Assembly: GCF_014842925.1 (NCBI RefSeq)
Contig: NZ_JACYXJ010000007.1
Coordinates: 372,001-436,000 of the forward strand
Source: Roseibium polysiphoniae
Lineage (GTDB): Bacteria > Pseudomonadota > Alphaproteobacteria > Rhizobiales > Stappiaceae
DNA length: 64,000 nucleotides
Reading direction: 5' to 3'
Shown: in pieces, positions 57,415 through 64,000 of the stretch
Numbering within the stretch: position 1 is the first letter of the stretch
How the letters are laid out: every line of letters begins with the position of its first letter
Program-made: the position numbers and the translations under genes
The notes under the pieces: generated by a model
What the model saw: only the letters and a program-made list of their open reading frames with translations
Told to the model about the DNA's origin: nothing
Databases searched by the model: none

Positions 57415-57860
57415 CGCGCGGCCAGATAGGATGCCGGATCGGGATTGGCGATCATCATGGTATCACGCCAGAACACTTGCTCTGCGTTGATCAGCTCAAG
57501 CTCCCAAACGCAACCAATCACGGGCCGCTCTGTCGAACTCAACGGCTCTCGTGCGCCATAAAGTGTCCGCCGGATGTGTTGGCACAGGACACAGCCCTGA
57601 ACCCACCAGTAGAATGAATGTGTGATACCGGTCTCGCCCAGATGCAAGAGCGCAAAACCAAGCCCATTGTCTTGCCCTTCCGCCGACACCCGCGGAGGCA
57701 ATTCAGCTTCGGCAATCGCCTTGGCCTCGGCTATGTTCTCTTGGGAAACGATCTTCCCAGAGGCTGCGATTCCATAGACCTTCAGCTGAAGGGGCTTGAC
57801 CAACCACAGTCCGAGATCAGCGACAGCGCGAGGATGATAGATTTCCGCTTCAGCTGCCAT
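57408..57860 (-). CDS. Conserved hypothetical protein
   Basis: 150 residues, with GATGAGGCG before the ATG. I do not recognise the family. It is soluble and lacks a signal peptide. Noticeable features are the segment VKPLQLKVYGIAASGK, a run LGFALLHLGETGITHSFYWW, and a Cys pair in WVQGCVLCQHIRRTLYG. It overlaps the alkB 3' end by seven bases in convergent orientation and is 36 bases upstream of the ubiB stop on the same strand. No function can be assigned. Confidence 0.75.
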   Translation of the reverse strand: MAAEAEIYHPRAVADLGLWLVKPLQLKVYGIAASGKIVSQENIAEAKAIAEAELPPRVSAEGQDNGLGFALLHLGETGITHSFYWWVQGCVLCQHIRRTLYGAREPLSSTERPVIGCVWELELINAEQVFWRDTMMIANPDPASYLAARH

Positions 57861-57896
57861 CGCCTCATCTCTCTCTTATGGTGTTTGCCGGGACCG

Positions 57897-59480
57897 TCAG
57901 AACAGATCGCGTGCAACAATGCCAATAAGCGCCGCTGCGATCACCCACAGGGCAATGCGGCCCGACCTGGTGTGACGGGCTTCCGCCTTGCCGATGGCTT
58001 CTGCCGTGTCCTTGTCGAAACGCAGGCCCTTGGACGTCATCTTCTCGAATTCTTCCGACATCCTGCCGACACGGTCTGCGAACAGCGGCAGATCATTGGC
58101 AATGCGGCCCATGGCGCCGATCGCCTCGCCAGCATCTCGCAGTTTGCCAACCGGGCCAAGATTGTCGCGTATCCAGGAGCCGACGACTGGCTCTGCCGTA
58201 TGCCACATATCCAGATGCGGATTCAGCGTGCGCGCCACGCCCTCAACCACGACCATGGTCTTTTGCAGCATGATCAACTGTGTCTGCGTGCGCATCTCAA
58301 AGAGTTCGGTAACCTCGAACAGCTGGGTCAGGAGCCGCGCCATGGAAATCTCGCTAGCGTCGTGACCATGGATCGGCTCCCCGATCGCGCGGATCGCCTG
58401 GGCGAACATGTCGACATCCTGATGCGCCGGCACATAGCCAGCCTCAAAATGAACCTCAGCGACGCGGCGATAGTTCCGGGTGATAAAGCCAAACAGGATT
58501 TCTGCCAGGAACCGGCGCTCCTGCTTGCTCAAACGGCCGGTGATACCAAAATCGACTGCAATCAGCGTACCGTCAGGCTCAACGAAGAGATTGCCCTGGT
58601 GCATGTCCGCATGGAAGAAACCGTCACGCAGCGTGTGACGCAGGAAGCTCTGAATGACATTGGCGCCCAGCGCCTCGAGATCCAGACCGTCCTCTCTAAG
58701 GCCCTCGACGTCCGACATTTTGCGGCCGTCGACCCATTCCATGGTCAAAACGCCCTTGGCCGTGCGAAGCCAATCAACCTCGGGCACGCGGAAACCGGGA
58801 TCTTCCGATGTATTTTCAGCCATCTCCGACAGACCTGCCGCTTCAAGACGGAAGTCCATTTCCATGGCCACAGACTTGGCAAGAGTGTCAACCACCGCGA
58901 CCGGACGCAACCGGCGTGACGGCGGATGGAACCTCTCGGCGAGACGTGCAACGAGATAGAAGCTTTCGAGATCGCGCTGGAACCGCCTCTGAACCCCGGG
59001 ACGCAGAACCTTGACCGCGACCTTCCGGACCTCGCCATCCTTGCCGCGAAGCATTGCCGGATGAACCTGTGCGATGGAAGCTGCAGCCACGGCTTCGCCG
59101 AACTCGACAAATATCTCGTCGACCGACTGGCCGAGTTGCTCGGCGACCGCCTTGCAAGCGGCCTCGTGCCCAAAGGCGGGGAGTCGGTCCTGCAAGGCCG
59201 ACAACTCCAGAGCTGCCTCCTTGCCCACAACATCAGCACGGGTCGCGAGGAACTGTCCCAGTTTGACGTAAGACGGCCCGAGCCGGTTCATCGCATCAGA
59301 AAGACGGAGTTCGGCGCTCTTGTTCTTGACCGAGCGCCTTTCCAGCAACCGCGCGCAGGCGATCGCGATGCGTGGAGCAGCAGGCAAGTCAGGCAGATAC
59401 GCAAGCCCAAAGACCCCTTCGCGGGCCATGACAAAACCGGCCTTGGCCAGACGGAAAAGCGGCGCGACGGCAAACCCCAT
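57897..59480 (-). CDS. ubiB: Ubiquinone biosynthesis regulatory protein kinase UbiB
   Basis: 527 residues, atypical ABC1/COQ8-type protein-kinase-like fold. The KxGQ motif is in YVKLGQFLATRADV; the Ala-rich loop AAASIAQVHPAML replaces the usual P-loop; MHQGNLFVEPDG and AVDFGITGRL give the catalytic and metal-binding parts. A C-terminal membrane segment (IALWVIAAALIGIVARDLF) anchors it. It is needed for ubiquinone synthesis, probably by extracting or presenting precursors. It starts three bases after the ubiE stop. Confidence 0.95.
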   Translation of the reverse strand: MGFAVAPLFRLAKAGFVMAREGVFGLAYLPDLPAAPRIAIACARLLERRSVKNKSAELRLSDAMNRLGPSYVKLGQFLATRADVVGKEAALELSALQDRLPAFGHEAACKAVAEQLGQSVDEIFVEFGEAVAAASIAQVHPAMLRGKDGEVRKVAVKVLRPGVQRRFQRDLESFYLVARLAERFHPPSRRLRPVAVVDTLAKSVAMEMDFRLEAAGLSEMAENTSEDPGFRVPEVDWLRTAKGVLTMEWVDGRKMSDVEGLREDGLDLEALGANVIQSFLRHTLRDGFFHADMHQGNLFVEPDGTLIAVDFGITGRLSKQERRFLAEILFGFITRNYRRVAEVHFEAGYVPAHQDVDMFAQAIRAIGEPIHGHDASEISMARLLTQLFEVTELFEMRTQTQLIMLQKTMVVVEGVARTLNPHLDMWHTAEPVVGSWIRDNLGPVGKLRDAGEAIGAMGRIANDLPLFADRVGRMSEEFEKMTSKGLRFDKDTAEAIGKAEARHTRSGRIALWVIAAALIGIVARDLF

Positions 59481-59483
59481 GGA

Positions 59484-60287
59484 TCAGAGCTTCCAGCCGG
59501 AATGCAGTGCGGCGATGCCACCGGAGTAGTTGCGGTAGGTCACACGCTCGAAACCCGCCTCGCGGATCATCTCTGCGAAGCGCTCCTGGCTCGGGAACTT
59601 GCGGATTGATTCCACCAAATAGCGATAGGGTTCGCCGTCGCCGGTCACCATCTTCCCCATCGCCGGGATCGCATTGAACGAGAACCCATCGTAGATCTTG
59701 TCGAGAACAGGAACGTCGACCTCCGAGAATTCAAGGCAGAGAAAACGTCCGCCGCGTTTCAGGATACGGCGCGCTTCGCGAAGGGCCTTGGGAATATTGG
59801 GCACATTCCGAATGCCAAACGCGATCGTATAGGCATCAAAACTCCTGTCGGGAAACGGAAGTTCCTCGGCGTTGCCTTGCGAGAAGGTGATCAGATCAGA
59901 GAGGCCGGCCTTTTCCGCGCGATCACGGCCAACAGACAGCATCGAACCGTTGATGTCGCAGACCACTGCCTTTGCCGTGTCATTTGATCGACGCACGACG
60001 CGTGTTGCGATGTCACCGGTTCCGCCCGCCACATCCAGCAGGCGCCATCCGCGCGCTGACGACTTTGGCGGCGCAAGAACAGACACCATCGCATCCTTCC
60101 ACACACGGTGCAGTCCGCCGGACATCATGTCGTTCATGACGTCATAGCGCTCGGCGACCTTGTGGAACACGTCATCGACGAGCGCCTGTTTTTGACCTTC
60201 CCCGACCGTGGTGAAGCCAAAACTTGTCGGCATGTCTTCCGGTGTACGGGCCGAGACCCGTTGGGATGAAGAAGCGTCCTGCGCCAT
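59484..60287 (-). CDS. ubiE: Ubiquinone/menaquinone methyltransferase UbiE
   Basis: 267 residues from ATG 60287, the second of two ATGs; AGGAG is eight bases upstream of it but only two or three from the first. It performs the C-methylation of demethoxyubiquinol. SAM motif I is [39 protein letters not shown] is the family signature (two segments), and [15 protein letters not shown] and [25 protein letters not shown] blocks close the enzyme. It is the first gene of ubiE-ubiB. mutM is divergent. Confidence 0.96.
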   Translation of the reverse strand: MAQDASSSQRVSARTPEDMPTSFGFTTVGEGQKQALVDDVFHKVAERYDVMNDMMSGGLHRVWKDAMVSVLAPPKSSARGWRLLDVAGGTGDIATRVVRRSNDTAKAVVCDINGSMLSVGRDRAEKAGLSDLITFSQGNAEELPFPDRSFDAYTIAFGIRNVPNIPKALREARRILKRGGRFLCLEFSEVDVPVLDKIYDGFSFNAIPAMGKMVTGDGEPYRYLVESIRKFPSQERFAEMIREAGFERVTYRNYSGGIAALHSGWKL

Positions 60288-60503
60288 AGTCATGTCTCCT
60301 GACCGACACGGCGGACGGCTGAAACAGCCGTCTGATCGTCATGTCGCATATCAAGCTGCTTTTCCAACGGATGCGCTTGAATGGCAAGCACATCACTCCA
60401 ATTTGGAGCGGAACATAGTACATGGCCATGGCAAGCGCTATGTTCCCGCCCGTCAAAACCAATATGCCGCGTCCCTCACCGGCATCGAATAACGGAAGAC
60501 CCC

Positions 60504-61397
60504 ATGCCTGAACTGCCCGAAGTCGAGACTGTCAAGCGCGGCCTTGCGCCGACCTTCGAAGGTGCCTTGATCGAAAAGCTTGACCAGAACCGGGCGGATT
60601 TGCGGTTTCCCTTTCCAGAGAATTTTCGCGCGCGGCTCACTGGTCGGCGTGTCATCGCGCTTTCACGGCGTTCTAAATATCTGCTTGCTGACCTGGATAG
60701 CGGCGACGTTCTGGTCATGCATCTGGGAATGTCCGGGTCGTTCCGGATCGAAGTCGACGAGGACGTTTCAACGCCCGGCGACTTTACCCACGCAAAATCC
60801 AAGAACGAAAAACATGATCACGTGGTTTTTCATCTGGCGACCAGCGCCGGCGGAGCGGCGCGCATCCATTATAATGATCCTCGCCGCTTTGGTTTCATGA
60901 CGCTTGTTCCGCGACCGGATCTTGGCGAACACGCCCTCTTTCGCAACATCGGGATCGAGCCTCTGGGCAATGAACTCGACGGCGCGCGGATCTCCGCCCT
61001 GTTCGCAGGCAAGAAGGCTCCCCTCAAATCAGCACTTCTGGACCAGAAGCTGATCGCCGGACTGGGTAACATCTATGTCTGCGAAGCCCTCTGGCGCACC
61101 GGACTTGACCCCAGACGTGCCGCTGGAACGATTGCCGGAAAGAACGGCAGGGCAACCAAACGCACGTTTGCGCTTGCCGCCCATATTCGCGATACGCTGA
61201 CTGAAGCGATTGAGGCGGGCGGATCGAGCCTGCGCGATCACACTCAGGCAGACGGTACGCTCGGCTATTTCCAGCACCGCTTCGCCGTCTATGACCGGGA
61301 AGGTGAGCCTTGCCGGACACCGGGCTGCACATCATCCATCGAGAGAATTGTTCAATCAAACAGGTCGACATTCTACTGCCCCACCTGCCAGCGGTGA
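60504..61397 (+). CDS. mutM: Formamidopyrimidine-DNA glycosylase (Fpg)
   Basis: 297 residues from ATG 60504; a longer frame from 60381 is rejected because Pro2 must be the exposed N terminus. It excises 8-oxoguanine and cleaves AP sites. [14 protein letters not shown] gives Pro2 and Glu3; [32 protein letters not shown] and the H2TH helices ([15 protein letters not shown]) follow. The C-terminal zinc finger CRTPGC...YCPTC is complete. It is divergent from ubiE in the common Rhizobiales order. Confidence 0.97.
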   Translation: MPELPEVETVKRGLAPTFEGALIEKLDQNRADLRFPFPENFRARLTGRRVIALSRRSKYLLADLDSGDVLVMHLGMSGSFRIEVDEDVSTPGDFTHAKSKNEKHDHVVFHLATSAGGAARIHYNDPRRFGFMTLVPRPDLGEHALFRNIGIEPLGNELDGARISALFAGKKAPLKSALLDQKLIAGLGNIYVCEALWRTGLDPRRAAGTIAGKNGRATKRTFALAAHIRDTLTEAIEAGGSSLRDHTQADGTLGYFQHRFAVYDREGEPCRTPGCTSSIERIVQSNRSTFYCPTCQR

Positions 61398-61520
61398 TTT
61401 CTTCGCGGGTCGTCTCGACCTGCACACCTCCGATTTCATAGCTCAGCGGTTGCCAGCGCGTGTAAAGGTCGGCTACGCCTTTCAACCAGATGATTTGAAC
61501 TTGGTTTGGGAGTGAACCAG

Positions 61521-62294
61521 ATGGGATATGAAAACATTCGCGTCGAAACACGCGGCAAGGTCGGGCTGATCACACTGGATCGCCCCAGCGCCCTGAATGC
61601 GCTCAACTCGGCCCTGATTGACGAGCTGAACACCGCCCTGTCCGGTTTCGAAACAGATGAGCGCATTGGCTGCACAGTGATCACGGGCTCGGAAAAGGCA
61701 TTTGCCGCTGGCGCCGACATCAAGGAGATGGGCAGCCTCGACTATATGGAAGCCTATCTGAGCGATTTCATCACGTCCTGGGAACAGGTTTCACGCACGC
61801 GCAAGCCGGTCATTGCGGCGGTTGCCGGCTATGCGCTCGGCGGCGGCTGCGAGCTGGCCATGATGTGCGACTTTATCATTGCGGCCGACACTGCGAAATT
61901 TGGCCAGCCCGAGATCACGCTTGGTGTCATGCCGGGCGCCGGAGGAACACAGCGGCTAACGCGCTTCGTCGGCAAGTCCAAAGCCATGGACATGTGCCTG
62001 ACCGGACGCATGATGGAAGCTGAAGAGGCTGAGCGGTGCGGCCTTGTCAGCCGCGTTGTGCCGGCGGACGAGCTTCTGGAGGAAGCTCTCAAGGCCGCAG
62101 AGAAGATTGCAGATTTCTCGCTTCCCATTGCGATGATGACCAAGGAAAGCGTCAACCGGGCCTACGAGACAACTATGTCGGAAGGCATCCGTTTCGAGCG
62201 CAGGGTCTTTCACAGCATGTTCGCGACGGAAGACCAGAAGGAAGGGATGAGCGCCTTTGCCGAAAAGCGCAAACCTCAATTCAATAACAAATAA
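61521..62294 (+). CDS. Enoyl-CoA hydratase/isomerase
   Basis: 257 residues from ATG 61521 ([12 protein letters not shown]), with GGGAG eight bases upstream; the TTG at 61506 has no site. Crotonase fold: oxyanion-hole residues in [10 protein letters not shown] and [15 protein letters not shown], with both catalytic Glu present (GGCEL and GQPEITLG). It hydrates 2-trans-enoyl-CoA in beta-oxidation. Its place just before rpsT and near dnaA is conserved in Rhizobiales, though it has no functional link to them. Confidence 0.94.
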   Translation: MGYENIRVETRGKVGLITLDRPSALNALNSALIDELNTALSGFETDERIGCTVITGSEKAFAAGADIKEMGSLDYMEAYLSDFITSWEQVSRTRKPVIAAVAGYALGGGCELAMMCDFIIAADTAKFGQPEITLGVMPGAGGTQRLTRFVGKSKAMDMCLTGRMMEAEEAERCGLVSRVVPADELLEEALKAAEKIADFSLPIAMMTKESVNRAYETTMSEGIRFERRVFHSMFATEDQKEGMSAFAEKRKPQFNNK

Positions 62295-62334
62295 AAGCCG
62301 CGAAAGAATCTCGCACGGACGCGCCGATCACCAT

Positions 62335-62363
62335 TGACGCGGCCGCGCGGCACGATTATAAGC
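62335..62363 (+). promoter_or_regulatory. Strong sigma-70 promoter for rpsT
   Basis: TTGACG (62335-62340), a 17-base spacer, then TATAAG (62358-62363): close to consensus and correctly spaced, 126 bases before the rpsT start. Confidence 0.8.
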
Positions 62364-62375
62364 TGCCCGCAACCG

Positions 62376-62407
62376 GTGGCGGGACCTCTCGCCGCCGTCG
62401 TTTTTTG
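62376..62407 (+). promoter_or_regulatory. Terminator-like hairpin in the rpsT leader (attenuator candidate)
   Basis: GGTGGCG / CGCCGCC stem (7 pairs, one G-U) with an 8-base loop, four bases, then six T (62402-62407). It lies between the rpsT promoter and the start codon, so it could attenuate transcription in response to S20 or growth state. The structure is seen directly; its control role is inferred. Confidence 0.55.
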
Positions 62408-62488
62408 ATCGGGTACCCTTATCGCCCTGGCGTATGGCTTTCCCGATTGTAACCGGACTTAGTTCCACCACGGATCAGGATTGAGCCC

Positions 62489-62755
62489 ATGGCCAATACA
62501 CCCTCGGCCAAGAAGGCGGCCCGTAAGATTGCCCGCCGGACGGCCACGAATAAAGCTCGTCGGAGCCGCGTGCGGACCTACCTGCGTCAAGTCGAAGAAG
62601 CAATTGCTTCCGGCGACCAGGCAGCCGCCAGTGACGCTCTGAAAGCTGCTCAGCCCGAGATCATGCGCGCTGCGACGAAGGGCGTTCTTCACGCCAACAC
62701 CGCATCTCGCAAGGTTTCTCGCTTGAATGCACGCGTTAAGGCCCTCAGCGCCTAA
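62489..62755 (+). CDS. rpsT: 30S ribosomal protein S20
   Basis: 88 residues, strongly basic. It binds 16S rRNA at the bottom of the 30S body. [21 protein letters not shown] and the helical core [17 protein letters not shown] are intact. It has its own promoter, a 119-base leader with an attenuator-like hairpin, and a terminator 20 bases after its stop. In Rhizobiales it usually lies just upstream of dnaA. Confidence 0.98.
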   Translation: MANTPSAKKAARKIARRTATNKARRSRVRTYLRQVEEAIASGDQAAASDALKAAQPEIMRAATKGVLHANTASRKVSRLNARVKALSA

Positions 62756-62775
62756 ATCTACGCCACTTTGACGTT

Positions 62776-62808
62776 AAAAAACCCGGTCCTCGCGGCCGGG
62801 TTTTTTTT
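62776..62808 (+). terminator. Rho-independent terminator of rpsT
   Basis: AAAAAACCCGG, 9-base loop, CCGGGTTTTTTTT: a GC stem extended by A-T pairs and followed by eight T, 20 bases after the rpsT stop. Confidence 0.92.
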
Positions 62809-63401
62809 AGCCGTGCAAAAATGCGTCAACACACGCCGGCTAAGGAAATTTTTGCCATCGGGAGTTTTCGCTATAGAGCGCCTTGGCAATTTTTTCTCAT
62901 TATTTCCAAGCACTTATCGACACGTGATCCGAACAGAGCCTGCTCAAACCGGATTCGACGTGTGTCAAGAGTAAACATGATTCATTTTTTTGATGCCCCC
63001 AACTTACCCCCCAACCAGGTGCCTTGATCAGGAAAAATCCAAGCGGCGAAAAGCATTTGGCTCATAGCCCGGACGGGACGGTCAAAGAGTGACGCTGCGG
63101 AGCTTTGCGCCTTGCTTACGATTTGTTCATCAGAGGCTGTTGCCGGGCCGAAACGGGCTGTATATGTTTAGATCAACAGGCGGACGAAGATCCGTACTAA
63201 AACGAAACAAAAAAGTGGTCTGGGCAAGTCATGAAAATTCGAAGCATTGAAATAAAGATTTTCCCACTCAGTCATTTTTACAATGAATACACAGCAGTAT
63301 TTAATCTGCGCTAGTCCTTCTCTTCGAAGTCACTAATCTCTCAAAAAATCGCTAGAAGAAACGCAGCAACAATGGCTTCGCCATTGTAAAAGGGGGCTGT
63401 T
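62809..63401. other. Gene-free, relatively AT-rich interval before the rhodanese and dnaA
   Basis: About 590 bases without a convincing gene; the short frames at 62821-63027 have no ribosome-binding site. One near-consensus DnaA box, TTATCGACA (62914-62922, one mismatch), and the weaker GAATACACA (63284 region) are present, without a cluster. The part from 63190 to 63400 is AT-rich. An 8-base hairpin (ACAATGGC-TTC-GCCATTGT, 63369-63387) lies just before the rhodanese. It could hold part of an origin or only promoters; I cannot decide. Confidence 0.5.
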
Positions 63402-63842
63402 GTGCAAAACTCCATCCAATATGCAGGCGACGTAGACGCGAAAACCGCGCATGACGCCATTGCGGAACAAGACGGCGCCGTCCTGGTCGATGTGCGCACA
63501 CAAGCAGAGTGGACTTTCGTCGGCGTGCCAGATTTGCGTGCGCTTGGCGGCGAGCCTTTGTTCGTGGAATGGCAGAGCCTTCCGCCTGCGCAGCCAGTCA
63601 AGGATTTTGTTGGCGATTTGGCCAAAAAAATCTCTGCGAAAGGACTTGACCAGAGCGCCCAGATCTACTTTCTGTGCCGCTCCGGCGTAAGGAGCCAATC
63701 TGCAGCCATCGCGATGACGCAGGCAGGCTACGCCCATTGCTATAACATTGCTGGTGGTTTTGAAGGCCCTCTTGATCAAGACGGTCATCGGGGAACTCAG
63801 TCTGGCTGGAAGGCCGCCGGACTGCCCTGGATCCAGAATTAA
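63402..63842 (+). CDS. Rhodanese-like domain protein
   Basis: 146 residues from GTG 63402, with AGGGGG five bases upstream. Single rhodanese fold: VLVDVRTQAEWTFVGVPDL, and the active-site loop CRSGVRS with catalytic Cys92. Such proteins carry or transfer persulfide sulfur; the acceptor is unknown. It lies between rpsT and the probable dnaA, a position I recall for a few Stappiaceae-type genomes. A hairpin immediately precedes its ribosome-binding site. Confidence 0.9.
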   Translation: MQNSIQYAGDVDAKTAHDAIAEQDGAVLVDVRTQAEWTFVGVPDLRALGGEPLFVEWQSLPPAQPVKDFVGDLAKKISAKGLDQSAQIYFLCRSGVRSQSAAIAMTQAGYAHCYNIAGGFEGPLDQDGHRGTQSGWKAAGLPWIQN

Positions 63843-63985
63843 CTCACCTGCCTGGAGCAGGCTAAGGCGGTAGCGATCGTTGCCGTCAACCTAACAATCG
63901 TCCCAATCGGGATATAAAAAAGCTGCTTGAGCAGCATCAACCAGGACGGCTGTGGCGGATCGTCCTTAAACAGGAGGCGGAAGTA

Positions 63986-64000
63986 ATGCAGGTTCAGGAG
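63986..64000 (+). CDS. dnaA: Start of a gene cut by the window edge, probably dnaA
   Basis: ATG at 63986 with an excellent ribosome-binding site, AGGAGG, eight bases upstream. Only five codons (MQVQE) are visible, so the product cannot be read from the sequence. The assignment to the replication initiator DnaA is inferred from synteny: enoyl-CoA hydratase, rpsT, dnaA in Rhizobiales. The 143 bases before it contain a small GCTGC-TTGA-GCAGC hairpin (63921-63934). Confidence 0.5.

Noticed and set aside
62809..63985. Definite oriC
   Set aside because: Only one near-consensus DnaA box and no cluster; kept as a possibility only.
1..64000. CRISPR array, insertion sequence, prophage or toxin-antitoxin module
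   Set aside because: No regularly spaced repeats, transposase, integrase or phage structural genes were seen.

Overview
The window is chromosomal DNA from an alphaproteobacterium, most likely of the Hyphomicrobiales (Rhizobiales) and plausibly a Stappiaceae-type marine genus such as Labrenzia, Roseibium or Stappia. This placement is an inference. It rests on high GC, a short SRP RNA next to dnaX, a YlxR/L7Ae fusion inside the nusA-infB operon, the run tsaB-rimI-fur-plsC-miaB-phoH-ybeY-corC-lnt-xre-metK-trmB, and enoyl-CoA hydratase then rpsT leading to a probable dnaA at the right edge. I count 64 coding sequences: 48 on the minus strand and 16 on the plus strand. I saw no tRNA, rRNA, insertion sequence, prophage or CRISPR array.

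Layout. 1-2.1 kb: an ArsR repressor with a truncated UPF0718/ArsP-type permease, divergent from a putative lipoprotein gene. 2.1-5.4 kb: dnaX, ybaB, recR and the SRP RNA. 5.6-9.9 kb: a plus-strand group with a carbamoyltransferase-like protein lacking its catalytic motifs, a HIT protein, NudC, a divergent histidine-phosphatase homologue and a lytic transglycosylase. 9.9-19.3 kb: a BCCT transporter coupled to an unannotated 40-residue membrane protein, then a yejABEF-type peptide ABC operon with two binding proteins, one Sec-exported and one Tat-exported. 19.5-24.7 kb: membrane cytochrome c, kdsB, pheA, an adenosine-kinase-like gene, gpmA and dapB. 24.7-34.8 kb: the operon rimP-nusA-ylxR-infB-rbfA-truB-rpsO-pnp. 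35-46.8 kb: an orphan XRE regulator, trmB, metK, a PraR-like regulator and the RNA/envelope housekeeping run. 46.9-56.7 kb: nfuA, usp, hslV-DUF2157-hslU, a flavin reductase, a PACE efflux protein, a PmtA-like methyltransferase, dnaJ and dnaK. 56.8-64 kb: alkB, a conserved hypothetical, ubiE-ubiB, mutM, enoyl-CoA hydratase, rpsT, a rhodanese and the first codons of a probable dnaA.

How the parts fit. Most of the window is core information processing (replication, transcription, translation, RNA maturation) and proteostasis. The strongly expressed genes mostly point left, away from the probable dnaA. That is what replication moving left from an origin at or beyond the right edge would give. Two matching sigma-32-type promoters, before hslV and dnaK, tie the protease and the chaperones into one heat-shock response. 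Several ribosomal and RNA genes have leader hairpins that look regulatory: rpsT, rpsO and possibly metK.

No wholly new multi-gene system stands out. The best leads are the catalytically stripped carbamoyltransferase paralogue, the 40-residue partner of the BCCT transporter, the membrane protein inserted in hslVU, the rpsT attenuator-like leader, and the Sec/Tat pair of peptide-binding proteins.
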